This document shows, piece by piece, positions 24,310 through 32,314 of a DNA stretch of 32,466 bases. The stretch's first letter is position 1, and each line of letters starts with the position of its first letter. The DNA lies in NCBI GenBank assembly GCA_019243195.1, contig JAFAUQ010000030.1, positions 1 through 32,466 on the forward strand, read 5' to 3'. The notes beneath the pieces were generated by a model, which saw only the letters and a list, made by a program, of their open reading frames with translations, did not search any database and was not told the origin of the DNA. The translations under genes and the position numbers were made by a program. The stretch comes from Hyphomicrobiales bacterium. GTDB lineage: Bacteria; Pseudomonadota; Alphaproteobacteria; Rhizobiales; Xanthobacteraceae.

Positions 24310-24323
24310 GGGCCCACGGGCCC
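24310..24323. terminator. Short GC hairpin between convergent genes
   Basis: GGGCCCACGGGCCC forms a 5-bp GC stem with a CACG loop in the 32-bp gap between the secreted-protein gene and the SulP gene end. No T-run follows, so terminator function is tentative. Confidence 0.3.
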
Positions 24324-24337
24324 CCGAGACCGCTAAC

Positions 24338-26014
24338 TCAGGTCGGCCTATTCCGGATGGCCTCTTCGACCGAACGAAATAGGTGATCTTCGCCCAAGGT
24401 ATCGATCAGGCCGCTCCGCTGCGCTGCCGCGAGCGCCCGTTCCGAACTCATCCGCGCGATTGCGACGTCAACGCCGCGGCCGCGCAGCTCGGTGATGAGC
24501 TTTTGCAGCATCTCCGAACCGGTGAAGTCGATGTCGATCACCCCGTGCGCCTCGATGATGAGGTAGCGGCAGGCCTCCTCTTTGGTGGCAATCCTCTCCA
24601 TCAATTTTTCACGCAGATAACTCGCGTTGACGAAATAAATCGGCGCGCTCGGCGCGACCACGAGAACGCCCGGCTCGTATTCGCGAGCATGATCCTTCGG
24701 GAGGGCCCACCAGATGGTCGTGCCCGGAACCCGCTCGAGTTCCGTGATGTCGGGCCGCGCAATGACATACACGCTGTGCAGCAATGAGAGGACAATGCTC
24801 AGCGTGACGCCGGTCTCGATGGGCAGGAATACGACGAGCGCAGCGCTGGCGGCAACGATAAGAAATTCCCACTCGCTCTTCCGATAGATCTGGCGCATGA
24901 GGGCGCCGCGAAAAAGACGGATCGCGATGAAGATCAAGACGCCGCTCAATGCCGCCTCGGGCACGTATTTGAACGTGCCGGAGGCGACCAGCACCACGGC
25001 CGCGACGATGGCGACGGCGAACAGGCCGGAAAGTTGCGAACGCCCGCCGGCCGCCTTCACGATAGCGGTTCGCGGCGGGCTCGCATTGACCGCGAACGCG
25101 CCGAAAAACGCCGCCAGGATGCAGCCCGCCCCGACACCGGCGAAATCCCGCGTCACGTCTTCGTTGCCGTCCGGGTCGGACGGATATGTCCGCATGACCA
25201 CCGCCGTTTGAATCATGCACACCAGCGCGACAATCAACGCGCCGGGGAGCAGCTGCGTAATGTCGTCCCAATTCGGCAACCCGAGCGTCAAGGCGGGAGG
25301 TCCGATCGGCAGCGCGCCGAGCACCGCGACCCCATGTTTGTCGAGCGCGAACAAGCGAACCGCCAGCGCCGCGAGGACGAGTCCGATCAGGGCACCCGGA
25401 ATGCGCGGGTTCCAGCGCTCGGCCGCTTGGCTGAGCACGAGGACGCCGATTCCGATGGCCAGCGTGTAGCCACGGAAATGCCGCGCGCGGCCCACTACGT
25501 CGGCGAATCGCTCCATCAGATTTCCATGGATCGCGTCGATGCCCATGAACGAGGGCAACTGACCGACGATGATATGGATCGAGATGCCGGCGAGAAATCC
25601 GGTGATCACCGGGATCGAGAGGAGGTCCGCGATCCAGCCCGCCCGCAGGATGCGAGCTAACAACAGCACGATTCCGACAAGCAGCGCGAGCGTCGCCGCC
25701 ATGCTGGCGTATTGCACGGCGCCGGGGACGGCGAGCGCGACGAGGGCGCCGGCAATGATCGGTGCGATCGTCGAATCGGCACCGACCGAAACGAAGCGGT
25801 TGCCGCCGAAGGCTGCGAAAGCAAAAGTCCCGGCCGCGAAGGCGAACAGGCCGGACATGGGAGGCATTCCGGCGAGTCGGGCGGTCGCCAGTTGCTCGGG
25901 AATCGCAATGGCGGCAAGCGTCATCGCGGCAATCAGGTCGCCCGAGAGCCACGCGGGGCTATATTCGCGCAGCGATGCGAACAGCCAATCCTGTCGCCTC
26001 GTCACGGCGGGCAT
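24338..26014 (-). CDS. SulP/SLC26 family anion transporter with STAS domain
   Basis: A 558-residue inner-membrane protein. The N-terminal SulP domain begins LREYSPAWLSGDLIAAMTLA, with the conserved IPEQLATARLAGMPPMSGLF and about 10-12 hydrophobic helices. The C-terminal STAS domain (about 430-555) has the YLIIEAHGVIDIDFTGSEML core with a possible regulatory Ser. Family substrates are sulfate, bicarbonate and other anions; nothing nearby decides which. No carbonic anhydrase domain is fused. The gene is divergent from the histidine kinase gene with about 360 bp between their starts. Confidence 0.9.
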   Translation of the reverse strand: MPAVTRRQDWLFASLREYSPAWLSGDLIAAMTLAAIAIPEQLATARLAGMPPMSGLFAFAAGTFAFAAFGGNRFVSVGADSTIAPIIAGALVALAVPGAVQYASMAATLALLVGIVLLLARILRAGWIADLLSIPVITGFLAGISIHIIVGQLPSFMGIDAIHGNLMERFADVVGRARHFRGYTLAIGIGVLVLSQAAERWNPRIPGALIGLVLAALAVRLFALDKHGVAVLGALPIGPPALTLGLPNWDDITQLLPGALIVALVCMIQTAVVMRTYPSDPDGNEDVTRDFAGVGAGCILAAFFGAFAVNASPPRTAIVKAAGGRSQLSGLFAVAIVAAVVLVASGTFKYVPEAALSGVLIFIAIRLFRGALMRQIYRKSEWEFLIVAASAALVVFLPIETGVTLSIVLSLLHSVYVIARPDITELERVPGTTIWWALPKDHAREYEPGVLVVAPSAPIYFVNASYLREKLMERIATKEEACRYLIIEAHGVIDIDFTGSEMLQKLITELRGRGVDVAIARMSSERALAAAQRSGLIDTLGEDHLFRSVEEAIRNRPT

Positions 26015-26377
26015 TCACGTCCTCTGGGCACAGGCCGCGAGCGCGCGGCAAACATCGCCCAACGTCGCATGGCAGCGACGTGAAGCAAAGACGATTGTGG
26101 CAACGGTGGCCGTGTTTGGGCGCGGTTAGAATCGCCTTATCGTGCCGCGCGAGCGGGTTCGTGCCTGGCGCGACCTCGATTGGCATGGCCCGCGCCGTGC
26201 TCTAAATTGCGCGTCCACCGGCCGGCGCCGCGGTTGCCCGATCGAGGCCGCGGTCCATGGTTCATCGGAGTGAAGCACATTAATCGCAGCGAACGAAGGC
26301 GAGGGCCCGACGCCGCGGCCGAACAGACGGCGTTCGAGCCGTCGCTGCCGCTCGGTTCCCGAGCGCCGGTCGGACGG
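26015..26377. other. Intergenic region between sulP and the sensor kinase gene
   Basis: About 360 bp upstream of both genes. The kinase frame is open back to 26180 but offers only TTG/GTG starts there without a ribosome-binding site. I see no RNA gene, repeat or clear regulator site. Confidence 0.4.
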
Positions 26378-28339
26378 ATGGGAATTGCAGTAATTGTGGC
26401 CTGCGCCGCCGCAACACTGCTCTTCCTTGCGGCTGTCGGTCCTGCCGCGGCCGAACCCAAGCGTGTGCTGCTGCTCCATTCGCTCGGACGCGACTTCGCT
26501 CCGTTTGCTGATGTCTCCGGACGCTTCCGGGAAGAGTTGATCAGACAGTCCACCGACCCGGTCGATTATTACGAAATCTCTCTGGAGACGGCGCGCTTTG
26601 CGGGAGCGGAACAGGAACGTCCGTTCGTCGATTATCTCCAGGCGCTGTTTGCTCAGCGCAAACTCGATCTCGTCGTGCCGGTCGGCGCCCCGGCGGCGCG
26701 GTTTGCTCTGCGCCACCGCGAGCGGCTGTTCGGCGCCGCCCCGATGCTATTCGTGGCCATGGACTTGCGGTCCATGCAGGGGGCCGGCGTGACCGCCAAC
26801 GATGCGGTGGTGGCTTATAGATTCGATCTGCCGGCGGTCGTCGACAATATTCTGCGGCTGCGGCCGCAAACCGTCGATATCGCGGTAGTTACCGGTAACT
26901 CCGATCCGGACCGGGCATGGCTCGAGGAGCTGCATCGCGAGTTTCAGCCGCTCACGAGCCGCGTCAAATTCGTCTGGTTGGACAAACTCTCATTCGCCGA
27001 TCTGCAAAAGCTCGCCGGGACGCTGCCGCCCTGGTTCGCGATATTTTTTACGCCGCTGCAGGTTGACGTCGCCGGCGTGCCGATCGGACAGGAGCGCGCG
27101 CTCGAAAGCCTGCGCGCCAGCAGCAGCGCGCCGATTTTCGGGACTTTCGAAAATCTGGTCGGCCGCGGCGTCGTGGGTGGACCGGCGGTGTCCAGCAACG
27201 AATTGGGTCAGCGCGCAGCCAGCGTGGCCATGCGCATCCTCCAGGGCGAGGCGCCCGCCAGCATCGAAACCCAGCCGCTCGGCCCCGGACGGCCGATCTA
27301 CGACTGGCGCGAATTGCGCGCCTGGAACATCAGCGAGAACGTGCTACCGCCGGGAAGCGAGGTACGGTTCCGCGAAAGAAGCCTGTGGGACCTTTATCGC
27401 TGGCAAATCATCCTGGTCGCCACGACGCTGCTGCTCCAGGCCACGTTGATCACCGTGCTGCTGTTCGAGCATCGCCGCCGTCGCAACGCCGAAGCGCTGG
27501 CGCGCCGGCGCATGTCGGAACTGGCGCACGTCAACCGGATGGCGACCGCCGGCGAGCTGTCTGCCTCGCTCGCGCATGAGATAAAGCAGCCGCTCGCCGC
27601 GATGGTCACCAACGCCAACGCCGGCTTGCGCTGGCTCGCCAGGAACACACCCGATTTCGACGAGGCGCGTTCCGCCTTTCAGCGCATCGTGTCCGACGGC
27701 CATCGCGCCGGCCAGGTGCTCGGCAGCGTGCGCGCGATGTTCGAGAAGGACAGCGGCAAGCGGGCGCAGGTCGATCTCAACGGCGTTATCCGCGAGGTGC
27801 TGACGCTCCTCGAGGGTGAGCTGCGGGCGCATCGCGTGCTCGCGCAAACGGATCTTCTCGACGGCCTCCCGGAAGTGTCCGGCAATCGCGTGCAGTTGCA
27901 GCAGGTCATCGTCAATCTCGTGATGAACGCCGTCGAAGCCATGGAATCGGTCGATGATCGTCCTCGTCTGCTGCGGATCAAGACGGAAATCGACAACAAC
28001 CATCATGTGCTGATCCGGGTCGAGGACTCCGGGCCCGGCATCGGCCTCGACAACATCGACCGCATTTTCAACGCGTTCTTCACCACCAAGCCGCGCGGCA
28101 TCGGCATGGGACTCTCCATCTGCCGTTCGATCGTCGAGGCGCACGATGGCCGCTTGTGGGTCTCTCCCGGCGTGGATTACGGGTCGGTGTTTCAGTTCAC
28201 TATCCCGAATCATGGCCAGAAGAAAAAGGACGAGAAGATCGGCCCCGAGCCGCTGCCTCGCGCCGAACCGCGCCAGCCGGCTGCCGCGCCGGCCCCGCGC
28301 GAGCCGGTCGCTATGCTGCGCACCGCGCGGCATCACTGA
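26378..28339 (+). CDS. Sensor histidine kinase with periplasmic ABC-type ligand-binding domain
   Basis: A 653-aa hybrid. Residues 1-27 form a signal peptide or first TM helix (MGIAVIVACAAATLLFLAAV). Residues about 29-320 resemble the periplasmic ABC-transporter substrate-binding fold (RVLLLHSLGRDFAPF, LVVPVGAPAARFAL, ALESLRASSSAPIFG). A TM helix lies at 342-365 (WQIILVATTLLLQATLITVL). Then comes a HisKA domain with His400 in LAHEIKQPLAAM and an HATPase domain with N box NLVMNAVEAM, DSGPGIG near 550 and GIGMGLSICR. The C-terminal 40 residues are Pro/Ala-rich and disordered. The start at 26378 was chosen because it begins the signal peptide. No response regulator is adjacent; a FixJ-like one begins at 32315. 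Ligand unknown. Confidence 0.88.
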   Translation: MGIAVIVACAAATLLFLAAVGPAAAEPKRVLLLHSLGRDFAPFADVSGRFREELIRQSTDPVDYYEISLETARFAGAEQERPFVDYLQALFAQRKLDLVVPVGAPAARFALRHRERLFGAAPMLFVAMDLRSMQGAGVTANDAVVAYRFDLPAVVDNILRLRPQTVDIAVVTGNSDPDRAWLEELHREFQPLTSRVKFVWLDKLSFADLQKLAGTLPPWFAIFFTPLQVDVAGVPIGQERALESLRASSSAPIFGTFENLVGRGVVGGPAVSSNELGQRAASVAMRILQGEAPASIETQPLGPGRPIYDWRELRAWNISENVLPPGSEVRFRERSLWDLYRWQIILVATTLLLQATLITVLLFEHRRRRNAEALARRRMSELAHVNRMATAGELSASLAHEIKQPLAAMVTNANAGLRWLARNTPDFDEARSAFQRIVSDGHRAGQVLGSVRAMFEKDSGKRAQVDLNGVIREVLTLLEGELRAHRVLAQTDLLDGLPEVSGNRVQLQQVIVNLVMNAVEAMESVDDRPRLLRIKTEIDNNHHVLIRVEDSGPGIGLDNIDRIFNAFFTTKPRGIGMGLSICRSIVEAHDGRLWVSPGVDYGSVFQFTIPNHGQKKKDEKIGPEPLPRAEPRQPAAAPAPREPVAMLRTARHH

Positions 28340-28369
28340 ATCTGATTTCCGCGCGAGGGAGGAAGCCCA

Positions 28370-28810
28370 ATGATCGACGAGCAGCGATTCATTCGCCGCG
28401 GCGAAGCCCGCCAATTCCGCGCCGGCGGAACGCGGCGCCTGCTTGTCGGAACCATGATTGCTGCCGCGCTTGCTATCAGCTTTGCCGGAAGCGCGCGCGC
28501 CGACGAGCCGTACGGAACATGGCTTCGGCCGTCCACCGGCACGCAGGTCAATTTCTATAACTGCGGCGGCAAGCTGTGCGGCAAAATCGTTGCGGTGAAG
28601 GATCAGAGCCGAAAAGGCGAAATCGGCACCGTGATCATGAACGGCGCCGCCAAGACGAGCGACAACGAATGGAAGGGCGATCTGCTCAATACAGAGGACG
28701 GCAAGACCTATTCGGGCGTTGTCACCCTTGAAGGACCCAACGCGCTCAACCTCAAAGGATGCGCTCTTGCATTCATCTGCAAGGGCGAAACCTGGCAGCG
28801 GGTGAAGTGA
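28370..28810 (+). CDS. DUF2147 domain secreted protein
   Basis: A 146-aa exported protein. A cytoplasmic basic stretch (EQRFIRRGEARQFRAGGTRRL) precedes a hydrophobic signal/TM segment (LVGTMIAAALAISFAGSARA), cleavage near residue 45. The mature part matches DUF2147: EPYGTWLRPSTGTQVNFYNC, GGKLCGKIVAVKD, the GDLLNTEDGKTYSGVVTL segment and LKGCALAFICKGETWQRV. The Cys pairs suggest disulfides. The family's role is unknown; members are small beta-rich periplasmic proteins. GAGGAAG is 6 bases before the ATG, 30 bp after the kinase gene, so they may share a transcript. Confidence 0.85.
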   Translation: MIDEQRFIRRGEARQFRAGGTRRLLVGTMIAAALAISFAGSARADEPYGTWLRPSTGTQVNFYNCGGKLCGKIVAVKDQSRKGEIGTVIMNGAAKTSDNEWKGDLLNTEDGKTYSGVVTLEGPNALNLKGCALAFICKGETWQRVK

Positions 28811-28833
28811 CGCGCCGGATACGGGCGTGTCGG

Positions 28834-28862
28834 ACGGGTCATTGATGCGCTGTCTGACCCGT
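28834..28862. terminator. Inverted repeat at convergent gene ends
   Basis: ACGGGTCA (28834-28841) and TGACCCGT (28855-28862) form an 8-bp stem with a 13-base loop. An alternative stem uses GATACGGG (28818-28825) with CCCGTATC (28858-28865). It lies just after DUF2147 and covers the stop codon of the minus-strand gene. No T-run follows directly; a weak bidirectional terminator is possible. Confidence 0.4.
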
Positions 28863-30014
28863 ATCGCTTGGAGTTTGATTGAGCATTCCGAACGCCTCCC
28901 GTAAGGCGTCGCCGCCGTCGTGCGAGCGCGGGTCGAGAAGTACCGGCAGCTCGCCTTCACTCTCCCGGATCACGCGCTCGATTCGTTGTGCGAGTTGGGC
29001 GAGGGCGTGGACGTCCTCGCCCGCTTCGTCCTGCCCGGCGTCCGGAACCCGCGCCAGTTCTTTGACCAGCGCGACCGCGATGTTCGCAACCGTTGCAACG
29101 GCCCAGCTGCGTACTTTGGCGGCTGGAACCGAGACGCTGCGGCCGGCATCGAGTGCGATCCAGACCGCCCGCGCATCGTCATCACCCACGAGATCGGCTT
29201 CGCGCACGCGCCGGAAGAACTCGATCGCCGGTTCGACGTGCTCTGCCGGATACTCCTGCTCCCGCGAGAGGTCGTCGAGCGCGCGTCCGCTCGGAAATCG
29301 TCGCACCCACGGACCGGCGACGAATACGTACTCGCGTATGGCCTGCAGCAGGCCGGGGTCGAGGGGGGCCGCGAGTAGGGCCTGCCCGCTCCGTGCGTCC
29401 TCGCTGCGCTCGATATGGGCGGCAAGGCAGGTCGAAAAAATCCATAGTTGCGCCACGTCGCGGGCAACCTGCTCGGCTGGCTGATTGAGGAGGTTGCGCG
29501 TAAGCCGCGCGGCATGGGCGAGCCCGTGCCAGCCGGGCTGGTCCGCGACGGGTGTAGCAAGCGTGTCCAAGGCCTCGGCGTTGCGGCGCATTTCCGAGAG
29601 GCGATGCTCGAAAAACGGCACCGTGGTCGTTGCCTGATCCGCCGGCGAGGTCAGGAAGGCAAAATCCAACGCGCCGGCGTCCGCGCTTCGCGAGATGGCG
29701 GCGCCATGCGGGCTTTGCTCGACCGTTTCGGCAACGCGGCGCAGGCTGTCGGCGATGAAAATCGCGTGGGCGAATTCCTGGATGCTGCGTCCCGTTTGCG
29801 CCGCTTTCGCTACCTCGGCTTCGACCCGGCGAAATGCCTCCTCGAGGGCGAGCCGCTGGTGCATGCGTTCGCCCTCGCCGAGCGGAGGATTGAGCGCCTG
29901 CAAATGCTGCGCGAGCGCCGCGCGCGTGCGCTCATAAACCAGGCGGCGGGTCTCATCCGTATTCGGATCGAGCCCCGCCACCGTGCGCAGGATAAGAGCG
30001 TGGTAGTCGATCAT
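28839..30014 (-). CDS. Large Ala-rich helical hypothetical protein
   Basis: A 391-residue cytoplasmic protein predicted mostly helical. The N-terminus (MIDYHALILRTVAGLDPNTD, then TRRLVYERTRAALAQHL) resembles a module I recall at the front of several rhizobial hypothetical proteins. The rest contains long amphipathic helices (LAHAARLTRNLLNQPAEQVA, WAVATVANIAVALVKEL) and no catalytic motif that I recognise. No signal peptide or firm TM segment. Ribosome-binding site is weak. It has no obvious functional link with DUF2147 (convergent) or with the small envelope genes upstream. Not assigned to a named family. Confidence 0.7.
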   Translation of the reverse strand: MIDYHALILRTVAGLDPNTDETRRLVYERTRAALAQHLQALNPPLGEGERMHQRLALEEAFRRVEAEVAKAAQTGRSIQEFAHAIFIADSLRRVAETVEQSPHGAAISRSADAGALDFAFLTSPADQATTTVPFFEHRLSEMRRNAEALDTLATPVADQPGWHGLAHAARLTRNLLNQPAEQVARDVAQLWIFSTCLAAHIERSEDARSGQALLAAPLDPGLLQAIREYVFVAGPWVRRFPSGRALDDLSREQEYPAEHVEPAIEFFRRVREADLVGDDDARAVWIALDAGRSVSVPAAKVRSWAVATVANIAVALVKELARVPDAGQDEAGEDVHALAQLAQRIERVIRESEGELPVLLDPRSHDGGDALREAFGMLNQTPSDTGQTAHQ

Positions 30015-30120
30015 CCTAACGGCATGGTCGGGGCGGGCGGCCTATTCACCAAACAGCCGGGGCAGGCGACGAAGATTTGCGGCGCAAATCTATCATCGGA
30101 CCCATGACCTGAAAATGCGA

Positions 30121-30151
30121 GAGCGCCGCCTCGCTTGCGCGGGCGGCGCTC
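30121..30151 (-). terminator. Hairpin terminator of the small envelope gene group
   Basis: A perfect 10-bp GC-rich stem (GAGCGCCGCC / GGCGGCGCTC) with an 11-base loop. On the minus strand it is followed by TCGCATTTTC, a usable T-run, and it lies 109 bp after the stop of the 37-aa gene, which is the likely end of that transcript. Confidence 0.6.
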
Positions 30152-30166
30152 GGAAAAGGTGGCCCC

Positions 30167-30192
30167 GGGGTCGGGGGAAGGGGGGGACGGGG
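30167..30192 (+). other. G-quadruplex motif (four long G-runs)
   Basis: On the plus strand four G-runs of 4, 5, 7 and 4 bases are separated by three 2-base loops (TC, AA, AC), a canonical strong intramolecular G4 pattern. It is followed by a palindromic GGGGCCCCGGGGCCC run (30189-30203) and another seven-G run at 30222-30228. Lies in the intergenic region between two minus-strand genes; in RNA from that strand it would appear as C-runs. Confidence 0.7.
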
Positions 30193-30259
30193 CCCCGGGG
30201 CCCTGATCGCTAGAGTGAAATGGGGGGGCAGCTCGAGCGATCAGAATTCATGCTGGCCG

Positions 30260-30373
30260 TTAGAACTCCAGCGCGATGGTTAGAAGTCCTGCTAGGGCGA
30301 TGCCGACGAGAAGCACCAGCCAGTCCGTCGATTCCAGCCCAAACAGGCGGGCGTGTTCCGGAATGTAAGCCAT
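30260..30373 (-). CDS. Tiny single-span membrane peptide (37 aa)
   Basis: Encodes 37 residues: a short polar head MAYIPEHARLFGLESTD and one hydrophobic helix WLVLLVGIALAGLLTIAL ending EF, stop TAA. GAGGAG lies 6 bases before the ATG at 30373. The frame is also open to an ATG at 30415 (51 aa), which has GGGGGA 5 bases before it, so a longer form is possible. Position suggests the last gene of a minus-strand envelope group (after the L,D-transpeptidase and a 70-aa protein), followed by a hairpin terminator. Function unknown. Confidence 0.65.
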   Translation of the reverse strand: MAYIPEHARLFGLESTDWLVLLVGIALAGLLTIALEF

Positions 30374-30483
30374 GACCGACTCCTCACGCGAAATTCGACT
30401 GACGACGCTTCTCATTGCTTCCCCCTAACAACGAACCGATTCGTCCTTGGTCGAGTAAACGCTTCCGATGCTGCGATGTTCCG

Positions 30484-30696
30484 TCACCGAGTGGCGGCTC
30501 CCTCGCGATTCGAATAAACGGCGGGCGCGCCGGCCTTGACCACGGGACCGTTCGCCTTGACGGCGGCGGTCATGTTGGCCGGGTCGCTGACGTGAGCGCT
30601 CACACCCGCGATGACGACGGTGAGCGCGGCGAGAAGAGCCACCACCACGATCTTCACGTGGGTCCCGCGATCGGCGCTCAGCAGCGAATGGTTCAT
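30484..30696 (-). CDS. Small membrane or secreted protein (70 aa)
   Basis: A 70-residue protein with a cytoplasmic head (MNHSLLSADRGTHVK) and a single hydrophobic segment IVVVALLAALTVVIAGVSAH, then a short polar periplasmic tail. AGGGA lies about 8 bases upstream of the ATG. I recall similar small proteins in several copies per genome in Bradyrhizobium relatives but know no function. It is 42 bp downstream of the L,D-transpeptidase gene on the same strand. Confidence 0.65.
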   Translation of the reverse strand: MNHSLLSADRGTHVKIVVVALLAALTVVIAGVSAHVSDPANMTAAVKANGPVVKAGAPAVYSNREGAATR

Positions 30697-30738
30697 CGAC
30701 GTATCCCTGTTAGATCCGCGGACAGCGGCGGGCTCGGC

Positions 30739-31560
30739 TCAATAGAGCCCGAAGGCCCGCGCGCTGTTCGAGGTCACGAAAGTCCTCGGCGCCGGGGCAG
30801 CCGGCTCCGAGGCGGGCACGACAGAAGAGGCGGACGGGGCCGAACGGGTCCGAGCGACGGTCGGCTGATGGCGCGATCCCATAGGCAGGACCACGACTTT
30901 GGCGCCGACGTTCACGCGGGCGTAGAGATCGGTCACGTCCTCGTTGACCATGCGAATGCATCCGCTCGACACCTGATGGCCGATGGTGGACGGCGCGTTG
31001 GTGCCGTGGATGCGGTAAACGGTGTTGCCGAGATACATGGCGCGCGCGCCCAGCGGATTGCCCGGACCGCCGGCCATGAACCGCGGCAGGTATGGCTGGC
31101 GCTGGAGCATTTCCGCGGGCGGTATCCAATCCGGCCATTCCTGCTTGCGCGAAATGGTCTGGACGCCCGACCAGGTGAAGCCTTCGCGGCCGACGCCGAT
31201 GCCGTAACGCATGGCCTTGCCGCCGCCGAGCACGAGGTAGAGGTACGTGTGCGGCGTATCGATCACGATGGTGCCGGCGGGCTCGGTGGTCGGATAGGGT
31301 ACGACCTGTCGGCGCAGGTTCGCCGGGAGGTCCGCGGTGTCGGCGACGGCCTCGTCGATCACGGGTGTGCGGCTATGGAGTGCCACCGGGTCGGCCGCGC
31401 CCGGGCTGCGGTCGCGCAACGCTTCGTCGTATGCGGTGGACGGACGAAAAAGGGTGTCGAAGAGCGCCAGGGGGTCGGCGAGCGCAGCCGTGCTCCACAG
31501 CGTTCCAGCGGCGGCAGCCGCGAACGCCGTACGAGTCACGACATCGGTTAGCTTAATCAT
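30739..31560 (-). CDS. L,D-transpeptidase (YkuD domain)
   Basis: Periplasmic enzyme that makes 3-3 cross-links in peptidoglycan or attaches proteins to it. The 273-aa protein has a signal peptide (MIKLTDVVTRTAFAAAAAGT, cleavage near residue 29), a linker, and a YkuD domain at about 96-228. The domain holds the active-site pattern: His185 in YRIHGTNAPSTIGHQ, His195, and Cys201 in SSGCIRM. The 45-residue C-terminal tail is Ala/Pro/Ser-rich. The ATG at 31560 follows AGGGGG; a TTG one codon earlier is ignored. Rhizobiales carry many such enzymes, used in unipolar growth. Confidence 0.93.
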   Translation of the reverse strand: MIKLTDVVTRTAFAAAAAGTLWSTAALADPLALFDTLFRPSTAYDEALRDRSPGAADPVALHSRTPVIDEAVADTADLPANLRRQVVPYPTTEPAGTIVIDTPHTYLYLVLGGGKAMRYGIGVGREGFTWSGVQTISRKQEWPDWIPPAEMLQRQPYLPRFMAGGPGNPLGARAMYLGNTVYRIHGTNAPSTIGHQVSSGCIRMVNEDVTDLYARVNVGAKVVVLPMGSRHQPTVARTRSAPSASSVVPASEPAAPAPRTFVTSNSARAFGLY

Positions 31561-31627
31561 CAAGTCCCCCTGCTATTTGCCTTTCAGTCGCCGAGGCGGC
31601 CAAATGGTTCAAACCTTCCCTCTCGCT

Positions 31628-31882
31628 TCACGCCTGCGTGCCCGACCCCCCGGGCAACGCAACCACGTGGTTGAGCCGACACTCTGATTCGTAGACAGGC
31701 CAAGCCCGCTGCATGCACGCGCCGCGGACGGGACTGATACGCACTCGCCGGATGTCGAGCCGGTCACCCTTGACGGCCGCCTTGGGCGCACTGGCCTCGA
31801 CCTCGGGCGTGGCCACGAGGAGGAGGGCTGAGGCACCCGCGACAATCGTCGCGGCCATCACCATGGCCACTAGCCTGAACAT
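31628..31882 (-). CDS. Small secreted protein (84 aa)
   Basis: A signal peptide (MFRLVAMVMAATIVAGASAL, cleavage near residue 30) and a basic mature part with two Cys (GACMQRAWPVYESECRL) that may be disulfide-bonded. AGGGAG lies 5 bases upstream of the ATG. The ending resembles short rhizobial proteins of the CxxxWPxYxxxC type, whose role is unknown to me. It lies 67 bp upstream of the L,D-transpeptidase start on the same strand. Confidence 0.7.
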   Translation of the reverse strand: MFRLVAMVMAATIVAGASALLLVATPEVEASAPKAAVKGDRLDIRRVRISPVRGACMQRAWPVYESECRLNHVVALPGGSGTQA

Positions 31883-31921
31883 GTACGCTCCCTGTATTTT
31901 CTTTCGTGCTTGGGAGCGAAA

Positions 31922-31934
31922 TTAACGAAGTTAA
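31922..31934. promoter_or_regulatory. Perfect palindrome TTAAC-GAA-GTTAA, possible operator
   Basis: A 13-bp perfect inverted repeat (TTAAC / GTTAA around GAA) about 40 bp before the minus-strand start at 31882. A TACAAT hexamer (31946-31951 on the minus strand) sits just upstream, so the palindrome would lie near the transcription start, as for a repressor site. No regulator is identified. Confidence 0.35.
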
Positions 31935-32314
31935 ACGAGTTCTCTATTGTACGTACGGAAGAGGTTGGCACCATAAGAGATCGGCGACCGATACTTAGGT
32001 TTAGATTCGCCTTCGACGCGCTATGGGGTTGCCACAGTCCCGCCGAAATTGGGGTTCGATGCTATTCCCGGGGCTGCCGTGGGGGCCTCGGCTGGATCAG
32101 GGCGCGGCCGACCGATCATGACTGGCGGAGACGATGCGTTCGTTCCGGGTCGTGGGCGCCATCACCGCCGGCATCACCGTTTCGCGACGATCAAACAGCC
32201 ACTGGCCGAACAAGCGCATGGTAGCGGCTGCTGCCCCGCAATGGTAAAATTGGGCTCTTCCGAACTTAACCCGCCCGCCCTGGTCTTTTCCGACCGCCAA
32301 TCCGGTACCGCAGA
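31935..32314. other. Intergenic region before the response regulator gene
   Basis: About 380 bp with no convincing coding frame (the open frames are Arg/Gly-rich and lack good ribosome-binding sites). It must hold the promoters of the divergent small secreted gene and of the response regulator; apart from the palindrome nearby I see no known motif. Confidence 0.4.

Noticed and set aside
26180-26377. Longer form of the sensor kinase starting at 26180
   Set aside because: The start would be TTG without a ribosome-binding site and would bury the signal peptide 66 residues inside the protein.
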